Shown here: in pieces, positions 1 through 9,545 of the stretch
Layout of the letters: each line of letters opens with the position of its first letter
Position numbering within the stretch: the stretch's first letter is position 1
Origin: CAVSVP01 sp963731125
GTDB taxonomy: Bacteria; Pseudomonadota; Gammaproteobacteria; Competibacterales; Competibacteraceae
Direction of reading: 5' to 3'
Length of the DNA stretch: 64,000 nucleotides
Assembly (NCBI GenBank): GCA_963731125.1
Contig: CAVSVP010000008.1
Span: 372,001-436,000, forward strand
Notes under the pieces: generated by a model
Databases searched by the model: none
What the model was told of the DNA's origin: nothing
What the model saw: the letters and a program-made list of their open reading frames with translations, nothing else
Made by a program: the position numbers and the translations under genes

Positions 1-42
1 AGCAGAATACATGCCAGATAACTGAATACAGTGTTGTTAATC

Positions 43-75
43 CGTAGCCTGGATGGAGCGCAGCGGAATCCGGGG
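43..75. repeat. REP-like imperfect palindrome
   Basis: Seen: CCTGGAT and ATCCGGG face each other around a GGAGCGCAGCGGA core and pair with one mismatch. This string resembles the dispersed GTAGCCCGGATGGAGC-type repeat found near mobile DNA in many gammaproteobacteria. Only one copy is visible here, so assignment rests on recall of the motif. Confidence 0.45.
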
Positions 76-617
76 CCACGCTGAGAGGCCTGGATGCTGC
101 TTATGACACCCCAGCTCCGGCCCCGCAAAAGGTGGGCCTTCTCTAACCTTTCAAGGCGGGTTCGTGGGCAACGGGACAGGCAGAAAAATGCAATCGAGGG
201 CCACTCTTGGCTCAAAATGAGCTGGCGAGCAGTCCGTGCCTACCCGCGCTGGCTGACCCGCCAGGTCAGTATGGCTGGAGATAACTAATAGACTTCTTGT
301 AAAGCGTTAAGAGCCGGGTTGGGCGGTGTCGCCAGCAGCGCAAAGGGGGTGCGCGGTGGCGAATCCCTGCAGGATGGCAGGCTTGAGCGGTAGGAGCACG
401 TCCAGCCTGGACAGCTAGGGTCTGCTTAGACAAGCGGTCTACTGGGTAAAGGTCGCTGCGTTGCAGGACAGAGTTTTACCCATCTAAATTGGAAATTACC
501 TCACTGATTTGGTTCCGGGATGGGGAATGACTTATTGGGGATTGATGACTTTTTTGTACAGCACTTCTCCTGAAATATCATAAAGGTATCGTGAGCGTTC
601 CCGTCTCGCTAATCGCA
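76..617. other. Intergenic stretch, no supported gene
   Basis: Only short open frames without ribosome binding sites or recognisable domains occur here. The region ends at the target duplication of the next IS. I see no tRNA, CRISPR or clear terminator. Confidence 0.5.
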
Positions 618-625
618 ACAGATAC

Positions 626-2298
626 GGCATGGTTCAAAAACCCCTGATTTAGGGTAACACAGGATAACACAGGCATAGCGATACCTTAGCCTCGGCAGCC
701 GAGGCGGGTGGCGAGAGCCGCGTACCGAACGAAGGGGTTAGCCGGTGGCGGGTGTTCGGCGGAAGCGGGTAAAGCCGAGCATTTCCAACCAGTGCGGATG
801 GGTCTGGCCGGTCAACAACGTGGCGGGGGATTTGCCGCGGCGTTCGGGTTTTTCGCTCCGTGCGAACGGGTGGTGGTTAAGAAAGAAGCGCAGTAACTCC
901 AAGTAGGCTGGGCCGATCTGGCGACGCAGGAAGAAATAGTTACGCAGTCGGCTGTTGACATTCTCGACCAGGGAACTGGCCCGGTGGAAGCGCTGGCGCA
1001 GCCGGCGGATAGCTTGCTGCAGAGGAAAGAAACGGTCGTGGAGTTGCCGATGCAAGGCGTTGGCGGCGACCCAATAGGCGGGGGTGTGCGTTGCCAGATT
1101 CTCCAGCGTCAGCATCTGGCGCACCACAGCGCTGGGCACGGCGAACTGGTGGGCCAGGGTGTCGAGCTGCTGATCCAGCCGCGTAGCGAAGGCCAGCAAG
1201 GCATCGCGTTGGTTGGCCAGGGCCCGGCGGACCGGACGCAGGCGGTGGGCATCCAGGGGTTCGAGCGTGTGGAGAGCAGCGACCACGAAATCATACAGCC
1301 CCTGGCGGGTGGTGGTGTCGGGGCCAGCCAAGGCAAGGATATCCTCGCGTAGCCAGGTGGCCAACGTGTGCACGGTATCGGCCAGGTGAACGGCGCTAGC
1401 CTCGGCGCGGCGTGCCCGCGCGATTGTCCCATAGGCGCGTTTCTCCAGGGTGGCCACCAAGCGGGTCAGCGGCTGTAGGCCGTGAAACACATCACCGTCG
1501 CAGGCCACTGTCGGCCAGGCCATGGCCTGCCCGGCCCGTAACCCTTGTCCACCGTCCGCGATGATCACATCCGGCTGCAACCCCTGGTCAGCCAGATCCC
1601 ACAAATGCACCGCCCAGGTCTCGGCATCGCGCTGGGCTTCCGGCGCCAGTAGGTAGCAATAGGTCGAATCCAAATCCACGCCCACTAACACCGGTTGACC
1701 ACTCTGGAACACCTCATCGTGACTGCCCGCGCGTACCCGGGAGAGGTTTTGCTGGGCATTGATCCGGCGTGCCTCGACCACCGCCGCCGCGATAATGTTG
1801 TGCACCGTACCCAGGGCCGATCGGCTGATCCAGTAAGTCTCGAAAAAACCCAATCACCCCGCGAAAGGAACTGTGACATAGCAGCACCAGCCCCAGCACC
1901 ACTTGCCGCAACCAGGTGCGGGTAACCGGCAGGTAGAACAAGATCTCTTCCTCGTGTGTCGCCGGCGGTGACGCAAACGCCTGTTCCAGGGCCTGCTGAC
2001 CCTTGTCCGCTTGCTGATAGAGAAATTTCCGGCTGACTTGATGCCGCTTGGCCAGCTCCGTCACCGGCTCCATTCGCGCCAGTACCTGCAGCGCCAGCCG
2101 GTGGCGCTGCTTACCATCCAACGCCTGGGCAGCACAGCCAACCAACACCGTTGACGAAGCCGCCTGAGATGGGGTATGAATCACTGGGGTAGCCATGTTG
2201 AAAACCTCCGATAGGGTGGGTTGCGGCACAACTTCACTCTAGCGGAAATATCCACATTGGCTACCTTATAAAATTGTTACCTTGGTTTGAACCAAGCC
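626..2298 (-). mobile_element. Complete IS with 8-bp target duplication, unassigned family
   Basis: Seen: the ends GGCATGGTTCAAA (left) and its near-complement TTTGAACCAAGCC (right) form terminal inverted repeats. The 8-bp sequence ACAGATAC flanks both sides (618-625 and 2299-2306). The element carries one transposase in two overlapping frames on the minus strand. TIRs plus an exact 8-bp duplication make the boundaries firm; the family name is not known to me. Confidence 0.85.
738..2229 (-). CDS. Transposase in two frames (-1 shift), DUF6399-like
   Basis: The upstream frame (2229 to 1714) has a helix-turn-helix-like segment (KRHQVSRKFLYQQADKG). The downstream frame (1853 to 738) carries the rest, with DLDSTYCYLLAPEAQ and IADGGQGL as likely catalytic-core segments and ENVNSRLRNYF near the C-terminus. 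The two frames overlap in homologous reading: the first reads GVIGFF then goes out of register, and the second picks up GFFETYW at a run of six T on the coding strand (near 1842-1847). The -1 register could be programmed frameshifting or a slip mutation. Intact TIRs and a target duplication argue that the element was active recently, which favours frameshifting. Family assignment (DUF6399-like) is from recall and weak. Confidence 0.65.
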
Positions 2299-2481
2299 AC
2301 AGATACGACCTGAAACACGTGAAACAAAAATCTTAAGCTCGTGACATTTTCCAGCAACCTTTTCTTCCTACCCTTAAGCACCACAGCAACAGTCGTGACA
2401 GCAAGACTCTACCAACCGGGTAATGGCTGATTGTTGAGAGTCAATGCAAGTCCAATAAAGTCCAACAGAAGGGGTAGAAAG
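2299..2481. other. Intergenic, probable promoter region
   Basis: AT-richer spacer between the IS target duplication and the start of the broken barrel-protein gene. A purine-rich AGAAGGGG lies about 10 nt upstream of the ATG at 2482. No other feature recognised. Confidence 0.35.
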
Positions 2482-3281
2482 ATGGTTAAGATGGCTCAAC
2501 CTCGCTTCAAAAAGATGACAATGAATTTGTTCTCTGGAATTGCCATCTGGATAATGGCCGCAGCGTTAGGAACTGTAAATAAATAACTGTCCGTTTTTTT
2601 GTTCGTCGAGACTGCATTTTTAAGCGATCACAGCGATGTTATCGGTCAGTTAATAATTTACGGCTCCTTAGTTCCCGCTGCTGCAAAAGACAATGGAGTG
2701 GATACTCCACACGGAGCGATCAGCATCGAAAAGGGGATTGCCCTCGGTCACAAGACGATTGCCTTTGAGGTAGCCGAGAACGGGTCGCGGTTTGCTTTTG
2801 ACGAAGCGCCGATTGACGACAATGGCTTTCCGCTGTACGGAAATCCGTTTATCATCCAGGGGCTTATCTATCCGGCCGGAACGCTCAGCGATGAGGACGG
2901 AGATGGTGTGTTTAATGGCGTGATTGTCGAAACAGATCCCATAACGGGCGAAACGGTGGTTAAACCGGAATTTCCGGACAAGGTCTTGGGCCTCTGGATC
3001 TGTCAAAGCACGGTCTTCGCTCAGGACGGTTTTAACATTGAGACTGGCCCTACCGTATTCTCAACGCAGCTTTACGACTTCAACGAAGTGGGTAGCGACT
3101 TTGGTAAGATTTCGCTGATGAGTCAGGGGCTGGAGCTTATCGATGTCGGTAAGGGTATCCAACGAGCCATTACCGGTGGTACCGGTCCTTATAAACGAGC
3201 CGAGGCCAAATCAAGCAGACTTTCCTCGGCGTCAATGCCACTGAGGGCTTCGTGCTTCGCTTTGAGGTTGAGGCGAGATAG
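2482..3281 (+). pseudogene. Secreted dirigent/allene-oxide-cyclase-like barrel protein, broken
   Basis: An ATG at 2482 opens a signal-peptide-like stretch (basic start, then FSGIAIWIMAAALG). It is cut by an in-frame TAA at 2584 just before a run of seven T. The same frame then continues through a beta-rich domain (GPTVFSTQLYDF, ISLMSQGLELIDVGKGIQ, ITGGTGPYK). Near 3200 a one-base slip moves the natural ending into the next frame, which reads RGQIKQTFLGVNATEGF and stops at 3281. ITGGTGPY followed by a G-Q-rich strand and a final FxLRF strand is typical of the dirigent/AOC-like barrel superfamily. Two lesions make this a pseudogene unless the stop is bypassed. Function of bacterial members is not established. 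Confidence 0.6.
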
Positions 3282-3324
3282 TGGCAGTGTAGCCCAAATA
3301 TCTCTAGCAGTGCCCTTCTTTTAT

Positions 3325-4358
3325 ACGGCTACTGTGAATTCTCTTAACCGCGAGTTGAAGGGCCGGCCTTCGGCCATATGTAGAAGGTATGAAGTGCTCA
3401 TCTCCTTACTATGATAAAGGTGGCCCTGATGAAAAGTATAGATTTTGAGACGCTATTAATCACGATGTATGTCCTGGTGGATGACTGGTATCAGGCTGAA
3501 GCTAAGCATTTTCGAGCCGGTCAGCCGGGCTGTAAGCCGGTATTCAGCGACAGCGAAGTGCTGACGCTGGTGTTGGCGATGGAGTTTCTGCCGTTTCCGG
3601 GTGAGACGCAGTTTCTCGGCTATCTGCGTGCCAACTACCTGGAGTGGTTTCCGAAGTTGCTCGATGCCAGCCAGTTCAATCGCCGGGCGCGGGCGCTGCG
3701 TGAAGTGCTGGAGCCGTTGCGCTGGCATTGGTTGAAGCAGATGGGGGTGGAGTGGGAGCGGCAGTTGTTGCTCGATACCAAGCCGGTGCCGATCGTCGGC
3801 TATAAACGTGACAAGAGCCACAGTGAGTTTCTTGGCAGTGCCGCTTATGGCTATTGTGCCAGCCGGAATCTGCATTATTTCGGCTACAAGCTGGTCTCGG
3901 TCATGACTCTTGATGGGGTGGTGGTGCGCTACGATGTGGTGGCTGCCAACACCGATGAGCGGGTGGCTGCCGAAGCGGTGCTAGAGTCGTTCTGGGGTTG
4001 CGATATTTTTGCCGATAAAGGCTTTCTCAGTGAAACGTGGCAAGAGGAACTCAATGAGCTCTCGGGGAATCGCCTCTGGACGCCGAAGCGCGCGAACCAG
4101 ACTGAGCAACAACCCAAAGCCTTTGAGCGGCTGCTGAACCGCGTGCGGGAACGCATCGAAGGGGGGTTTAATGAGCTCCAAAATACCGGTCGTCATTTAG
4201 AGCGGCTGTTAAGTAAAACTATCGACGGGCTGGCTACGCAAGTCGCGGCTAAACTCACCAGCCAGACTTTGAAGTACTACTTGCGGCGCTTCTTTGGCAT
4301 CGACGTGCAGACCTTCCAGGTCGCCGTCAACGGCTAATGTTCAATTCACAGGAGCCGT
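3325..4358 (+). mobile_element. IS982-family insertion sequence
   Basis: Seen: ACGGCTACTGTGAATT at the left end and the complement of ACGGCTCCTGTGAATT at the right end are terminal inverted repeats. TTTAT flanks both ends (5 bp; 6 bp if one end is trimmed). It sits between the barrel pseudogene and that gene's probable terminator. Confidence 0.85.
3429..4337 (+). CDS. IS982-family transposase
   Basis: 302 aa DDE transposase. The N-terminal segment IDFETLLITMYVLVDDWY and the SDSEVLTLVLAMEF segment are family hallmarks and align with the second IS982 transposase in this window (36.1-37.0 kb). LLDTKPVPIVGYKRDK carries the first catalytic Asp region and DIFADKGFLS the second; ERIEGGFNEL carries the Glu. 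I chose the ATG at 3429 over 3411 because AAAGGTGG lies just upstream of it and the homolog starts at the same point. It appears intact and bounded by TIRs. Confidence 0.9.
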   Translation: MKSIDFETLLITMYVLVDDWYQAEAKHFRAGQPGCKPVFSDSEVLTLVLAMEFLPFPGETQFLGYLRANYLEWFPKLLDASQFNRRARALREVLEPLRWHWLKQMGVEWERQLLLDTKPVPIVGYKRDKSHSEFLGSAAYGYCASRNLHYFGYKLVSVMTLDGVVVRYDVVAANTDERVAAEAVLESFWGCDIFADKGFLSETWQEELNELSGNRLWTPKRANQTEQQPKAFERLLNRVRERIEGGFNELQNTGRHLERLLSKTIDGLATQVAAKLTSQTLKYYLRRFFGIDVQTFQVAVNG

Positions 4359-4365
4359 TTTATAT

Positions 4366-4395
4366 AAAGCCCAACGTTATGCTGGGCTTTGTTTA
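4366..4395 (+). terminator. Rho-independent-like hairpin
   Basis: AAAGCCCA (4366-4373) pairs with TGGGCTTT (4383-4390), followed by GTTTATTT. It probably terminated the barrel-protein gene before the IS982 landed between them. Confidence 0.65.
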
Positions 4396-4997
4396 TTTCG
4401 ACTAATTTGGCACTTGATGAAGGCCGTAAAAACCAAACCATCCGTCATTCGTCCGCCATTACTGCGCCGCTTGGATTACCTGCCGGTGGGAATTGCCGTG
4501 GTGCTCGGCGTGATTACCGGCGCCTTACTGGGTGCCTGCTTTGCGCTGGGGCCGCTGCCGGTGGCGGGGATAGGCTTTGTGATGCTGCTGGGCGGCGCGG
4601 TTGCCCTGGCCTATAGCGGAGAGCCTATTACGGTGCTGATGCGGCCGGGTGAACGGAGAGCGCAGGCAACGGAACCGGAGATTCCACCCGGGCCGGTTTC
4701 CGGCATTGCGCCGGACATGGTGGCCATTCCTGCCGGTACTTTCTTGATGGGAAGTCCGGAGGACGAGGAGGGCCGCGATGATAACGAAGGACCGGTCCAT
4801 GAGGCGTGGATTTCCGCTTTCGCCTGTATGCGTTTCCCGGTTACCCGGCGGTTATATCAGGCGGTGCTGGGGGAAGATCCCGGTCGGCCTTCGGGAGAGG
4901 CGGATGAACGGCCGGTTAACAACGTGAGCTGGCATGACGCGATACGCTTTTGTAACCGGCTCTCGGAAAGGGAAGGATTGACGCTTTGCTATAAGTA

Positions 4998-6134
4998 GTC
5001 GGCCATAAGTGCTTTAACAAAAGTAGGTAATCGATCACAAGTATTTTAATCTCTTATGAGAATGCGATCTGGTATTCCGTGCCGGTGTTTCTCAGGATCT
5101 TAAAGAGCTCGTCTCTGAGGCGGGAAAAGGATTCATAGGCCGAGAAGGGCAACCATTCATATTTGATCTTGCGCCATAAGATTTCGATCAAATTTAATTC
5201 CGGTGAATACGGGGCGAGAAATTCTAGCTGCAGACCGTTAGCATGCCAGCGTTCCCGGTTCGCCTCAAACGCTTCGCTGGTATGGAGCGAGGCATTATCG
5301 AGTACCACGACAGTGGGTTTTTCTCGGGTCTTGGCAAACGCATCAAAGCAGGCGATCACGACCGCGGTGTCGATGGGGCCTTCAAAGACATAGGACTGCA
5401 CGTCACTGGCCCGATTCATAAACCCGAGCACATTGAGCCGCTTGCTATGGGATGCGGGTAATTCAATCGTCTCACCGCGGGGTTGCCACGCGTAAGCCAT
5501 CGCCGGGACGAGGGTAAAGCCGGACTCATCAAAATAATACAGCTCAATCGCCCCGGTCGCCTCGCGCTCGATCAGCTCGGCGAGCCGTTCCACCGAAGCG
5601 GCAAAGGCCTGGGGATCGCGCTTGTCTTTGAGCGATTTTCGCACCCGCTTCCACACCAGCCCAGCCCGTTGGCACAACCGTTTTATCGTCTTCATACTGA
5701 CCTGGCGCCCGCCGCGCTTCTCTAACTCTGCCAGCACCCGCTTGATGGAGCGCGGCTCCGCTTCCAGCCACGCCAGCACCTGCGCTTCTTCTGCGGCGCT
5801 GAGTTTGCGCGGCCGACCACTGCGCGCTTGATCCAGTAACCCCACTAATCCCCGACGCGCCCACGCTTTCAGCCAACTTGAGACCGTCTGGCGACACACC
5901 CCATAGATCGCCGCGATCGCTTGAACCCGATAACCCGACGCACTCAGCAAAATCGCATGCGCGCGCATCCGTGTCCAATGCATCGGGTGGTGTTGGTGCA
6001 TCTCTTGTAGCGTCACCTTCTCGGGCTCGCTCAGGGGGGTTACAAATAGCATTAGTGGCCTATCACAACAATGGGACTCTAAAATAGAATAAGGTTACCT
6101 CATTTTTGCTTTTGTTAAAATACTTATGGCCGAC
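4998..6134 (-). mobile_element. IS630-family element with TA duplication
   Basis: Ends GTCGGCCATAAGTGCTTTAA (left) and the complement of GTCGGCCATAAGTATTTTAA (right) are inverted repeats. TA flanks each end (4996-4997, 6135-6136), the IS630/Tc1 signature. It splits the SUMF1-domain gene. Confidence 0.9.
5054..6052 (-). CDS. IS630-family transposase
   Basis: 332 aa. The N-terminal half is a Fis/Hin-like HTH array (YRVQAIAAIYGVCRQTVSSW, then SAAEEAQVLAWLEAEPRS). The C-terminal half is the DDE domain, with YYFDESGFTLVP (Asp), VVVLDNASLHTS (Asp) and YSPELNLIEILWRKIKYEW (Glu). Length and motif order are normal for the family and no lesion is seen. It is transcribed opposite to the gene it interrupts. 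Confidence 0.92.
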   Translation of the reverse strand: MLFVTPLSEPEKVTLQEMHQHHPMHWTRMRAHAILLSASGYRVQAIAAIYGVCRQTVSSWLKAWARRGLVGLLDQARSGRPRKLSAAEEAQVLAWLEAEPRSIKRVLAELEKRGGRQVSMKTIKRLCQRAGLVWKRVRKSLKDKRDPQAFAASVERLAELIEREATGAIELYYFDESGFTLVPAMAYAWQPRGETIELPASHSKRLNVLGFMNRASDVQSYVFEGPIDTAVVIACFDAFAKTREKPTVVVLDNASLHTSEAFEANRERWHANGLQLEFLAPYSPELNLIEILWRKIKYEWLPFSAYESFSRLRDELFKILRNTGTEYQIAFS

Positions 6135-6623
6135 TATACCATTGACGAGAACGGCGGTGTTTCCTGGGACCGCACCGCCGACGGTTATCGACTGCTGACC
6201 GAGGCGGAGTGGGAATATGCCTGCCGGGCGGGGACTCAGACCCGCTGGTCGTGCGGAGATGATGAAAAGGATCTGGAGCGCTACGCCTGGTTTGCAGCAA
6301 ACGCAAAGGACGCGCCGCAGCCAGTTGGCCAGAAGGAAGCGAACCGGTGGGGGCTTTACGATATGCATGGCAACGTTAGGGAATGGTGCTGGGACTGGTA
6401 TGGTTCTTACTCTGCCTAGCCGCAGAGAGATCCGGTAGGGCCACCGGAGGGCGAATGGCGGCTGCTGCGTGGGGGCGCCTTCAACTTCGAGCCCAGGAAC
6501 CTGCGCTCCGCGGGCCGGGGCTGGGTCAGGCCCGAGTTCAGGTACAGGAACTTCGGGTTCCGCTGTGCGCGCGGCCCGCGCCGCCAGCCCCTATGTGTCA
6601 GGGAAGTTGCCGCCTCAATGTGA

Positions 6624-6779
6624 ATTGAGCAATTGAGCCAAAGAAGCCGAAACCCAACAGCCATCAGGCATTTTTGCCTTTACTAGAGGCACAAAGGGCC
6701 GTTATCCTCATGGTAGCCTTCTACCGGAAGCGTAGGCCCTGTCAAGGAGGAGTCCCGCAGGGAAGCTCCTTGATAGGGC
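6624..6779. other. 5' exon side of a group II intron fragment, with hairpin
   Basis: No gene seen. TCAAGGAG and CTCCTTGA (about 6740-6773) form a strong hairpin ending a few bases before the intron boundary. Some bacterial group II introns insert next to such hairpins, though this one could instead be part of the element. Confidence 0.4.
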
Positions 6780-7539
6780 GTGTGACCGGCATGGTAGTCG
6801 GCTAGCTGGTGAAAGTCCAGCCAGGGCCTTTGGGAGAAGGGAACCGGTAGGCGAAGGCAAGGGTGCCCAAAGAAACTCCCGCTGTTACCCCAGGGGGATC
6901 AACGGCAGCGGGCAGCCAATGCGGGATCTGAAGGAAGCCGGAGGCCAAAATCGCCACCTAAGCGAAAGCGAACCTTTGGGTAGGCAAACCTGGGAGGGCG
7001 AGGTGCCGCCGATCACCGAAGCCCGACATTCTCCCCGTAACCCAGGGGTGTAGAGAAGGTGGGTGGGCGATGACAGAGGAGACTACCTTACCCGGAGAAG
7101 GGCCGTCGATCCTGGGTCGGTGTAACTGCGACACCTTAAGCCCTAAGCGGCGCGGAGACGTGGACGTGATGGGACGGGGGCCTGAAAGAGGAGGCCATAG
7201 TAATCGTAAAGCCTGGTGCCGAGGAAGCGGCGGTGACGGAGGTGAGGGTAAAACATCAGGTCAGCGACAGGGAGATCGGAGGTGAGGGGCCGAACGCGTA
7301 AGCGGTTTTGGAAGCTTATTAGAGACTGTGGGTCTGAGCCTCGCCCGGCAGGGAGCCCGAGAGTGGCCGAGACGTAGACATCGGTGGAATCGAGGGTGCG
7401 AAGAGTGTGGAAAGACCCACGCAAAGACGAGAGTGAAATGAGACAAAGAGACCAGCCCTTTCAAGGTGTTACGGATTTGGCCTTACGTTGTTGGAGTAAC
7501 TTGGCGGTGGAGACATGGGGTTACTGGGGGTTGAATTAG
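6780..7539 (+). mobile_element. Group II intron, 5' part only (CL-like)
   Basis: The sequence starts GTGTGACCGGCATGG and continues with GGTGAAAGTCCAGCC, the canonical 5' end and early domain I of group II introns. GGATCTGAAGGAAGCCGGAG and GGGAACCGGTAGGCGAAGG resemble conserved domain I strings of chloroplast-like (CL) bacterial introns. A short frame (7438-7539, 33 aa, MRQRDQPFQG start) lies where the intron-encoded protein would begin, but no reverse transcriptase, domain V or domain VI follows. The element appears cut at about 7540 by the next transposon. Assignment is from conserved strings read by eye, not a fold search. Confidence 0.6.
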
Positions 7540-7886
7540 GGCGTCTAAATCGGCCAATTTGCTTTAATCACTTTTTGGACCTCGCTGATTGGTTCCAAAC
7601 CCAGCGTGAATCGGTGTCATAGCGATATTCTCAGGGTCCAAAAACCGGGCAACGAATTTGGCCTAAAGATGGCGTTTTTAGACACCCTAGGGTTGAATTG
7701 GCGTTTCACTGGAGGTTTTTTCGGTCCACGGGGGTGTTTGCGAAAAGCGCGCAAGCGGACATTTTGCGCCAATTGCCGCAAAGTGGCCACGAGCTCAGCG
7801 GTGGTCATGGTGACAAACACCCGCCACTCGGGTTCCGGAATAGCGATCATCATGCCCTTGTGGGTTTCGGCGATTTCGTTAGCGAT

Positions 7887-9545
7887 CTCGTCAGTCATAA
7901 CTTCTCTGCCTGATCATCGAACAAGACTGCCCGCGGCTGATGGTTGAACCAGCCGGTGAAATACCACTGCACCCTGTGATTTCAGCTGTGATTCATGCGG
8001 CGCGGCGATCAGCGGTAGGCTCATCCTCCTCGACGCCAACGAAGTAGCGCCGTATCTTCGTGATGATGCTGTTTGGCGGGAGAATGAGAAGTTGTTTGAC
8101 CATAAGCGGGGCCAGCACTTGTTGGACGGTTTTTTCCGACGGCAGGGCGCGTGAGCGGGTGCGCAGATAGAGCGTATGGTGTTGCCACACCTCGGTGGCA
8201 AAGCGAAGGGCGATCAGCTGCAGCAGCCCGTGGGCGATGGCGGCACACAGGACGAAGATTTCATAAGCCTGCCAACACGCCTCGACGGTGGATAGATGCT
8301 CGGGGCGTGGGGCTTTCAAATGCCGATTGGCCGTGGGGCGACGGGAGTGACGCGGCAGTTTCTTGGTCCAGAAGCGAAACCGGAACGCGCCGAGGAGATT
8401 TTTCATCACATCGAACAGGATTTCAATTCGGCTCCTGACACAATAGAGCTCGATCGCGGTGGTCGGTGAGAGTGTCAGATCCGAGCACATCAGCACGATC
8501 GGGCCACGGGAGGTGATGGCGAAGATGAACAGCAGCCAGTCCCCGAGCGGCTTCCACAGTAACGAAATACTCATCAATTGGACGGCTTCGAGTTGGCCGT
8601 AGACGTGACACTGGGCGGTGTGAAACAGCTGCCGATGATCGAAACACGCCATCAGGTGCACTTTGTCGCCATAGCGCGGCTGAGGTCCCGGACGCCCGGA
8701 TGGTTTGGGCGCGGCGGGGAAATAGGCCACGTAGTTTTTCTTCGCCCGCGCCAGGATGATCAGATACGGTTGTTTCAAGACGATCGAATACACCGAACGG
8801 GCCAAGCGAAACACCCCGGCGGTGGAGAAAAATGCATCCAACACCAAAAAGGCCGGACAGTCATGACCGACAGCAAAGCGCAATGCCATTTGCACCACCC
8901 GCTCCGCCAAGCTCGGACCCGGGCACGCCGAGCCGGGTTCACTTTGGCCCCGATGGCAGAAGCCTTGATGGATACGTAGCTCCAGAGGCGAACAAAAGCA
9001 CGCCCTCAGCGAGCCGACCACCAGCCCGATCGCCCCCCAACAGTGACCGCGGAAATAGGACGGCTTGTGTTGCGTCTCCGAGGTCTCACGCAGCGATACC
9101 ACCCCGGGCATCCGCCCCCCGTCTTTGACCACATGCGTATGATCACCCAGCAACACACAACGCCCCTCGACTTTGACCGTGACCTCCTGGCTCAACACAT
9201 AGCGCTGCCACGCCTCTAGCAGTTCCCCATAGCCATAGGCCGTGGAGCGAAAAAAGTGCAGCAAGCGATGATAGACCCGGTCGTCCCCGAGCCAGAACCG
9301 GCACATCGACGTCACCCCGATCATCTCCGGGGCGGCCAGAAAACTCAACACCACCGCGGCGAATAGTAGCCAACTGCGGTGACGGGAAAAGACACTTTGA
9401 AAGCTCTCCAAAGCGTGATATACGTACCTCAGCATGGATTCTCCTTGGGCTACCCAGGTGCTCAAATGCTGGTAGCTCGGGGGAATTCATGCTGCTTTTA
9501 GGCAACGCGGTCAAGGTTTTTCAGTAAGAGAACTATGATGACGAG
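7887..9545 (-). mobile_element. IS4-like element, copy A, 8-bp target duplication
   Basis: Left end CTCGTCAGTCATAACTTC and right end complementary to CTCGTCATCATAGTTC. TTAGCGAT flanks both ends (7879-7886, 9546-9553). Length 1659 bp. A second copy is at 46461-48121. It is inserted in an older IS4-family transposase. Confidence 0.92.
7993..9465 (-). CDS. IS4-superfamily transposase (copy A, intact)
   Basis: 490 aa. Segments LLGDHTHVVKDGGRMPGVV and FLVLDAFFSTAGVF carry the likely catalytic Asp residues. SRIEILFDVMKNLLGAFRF is the Y/R-x-E-type segment with the Glu, followed by a long C-terminal extension. The start ATG lies just inside the right IS end. This copy lacks the nonsense codon of copy B and appears functional. 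No accessory gene is carried. Confidence 0.88.
   Translation of the reverse strand: MSTWVAQGESMLRYVYHALESFQSVFSRHRSWLLFAAVVLSFLAAPEMIGVTSMCRFWLGDDRVYHRLLHFFRSTAYGYGELLEAWQRYVLSQEVTVKVEGRCVLLGDHTHVVKDGGRMPGVVSLRETSETQHKPSYFRGHCWGAIGLVVGSLRACFCSPLELRIHQGFCHRGQSEPGSACPGPSLAERVVQMALRFAVGHDCPAFLVLDAFFSTAGVFRLARSVYSIVLKQPYLIILARAKKNYVAYFPAAPKPSGRPGPQPRYGDKVHLMACFDHRQLFHTAQCHVYGQLEAVQLMSISLLWKPLGDWLLFIFAITSRGPIVLMCSDLTLSPTTAIELYCVRSRIEILFDVMKNLLGAFRFRFWTKKLPRHSRRPTANRHLKAPRPEHLSTVEACWQAYEIFVLCAAIAHGLLQLIALRFATEVWQHHTLYLRTRSRALPSEKTVQQVLAPLMVKQLLILPPNSIITKIRRYFVGVEEDEPTADRRAA

Larger units (their letters stand above)
4417..6623 (+). pseudogene. Membrane-anchored SUMF1/FGE-domain protein, split by IS630
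   Basis: The first half (4417-4997) has two hydrophobic segments (about residues 22-64) and then a formylglycine-generating-enzyme fold: MVAIPAGTFLMGS, PVTRRLYQ, PVNNVSWHDAIRFCNRLS. An IS630 follows. Past it the domain resumes: DGYRLLTEAEWEYACRAGT, GLYDMHGNVREWCWDWY, and RNFGFRCARG. Removing the IS and one TA restores the frame exactly (LTLCYK joined to YTIDENG; 1068 nt in total). A TAG at 6417-6419 interrupts the frame three quarters of the way along, after GSYSA, before the expected PQRDPVGP continuation. So the gene has two independent lesions. FGE-like domains oxidise a cysteine or serve as binding modules; which applied here is unknown. Confidence 0.85.

Noticed and set aside
300..530. 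Structured RNA candidate in the GC-rich stretch
   Set aside because: No conserved RNA motif recognised; only generic GC-rich pairing.
7070..7464. Short frames inside the group II intron region
   Set aside because: They lie in structured intron domain I sequence and show no protein similarity; only the frame at 7438 sits where an intron protein would start, and it is mentioned with the intron.
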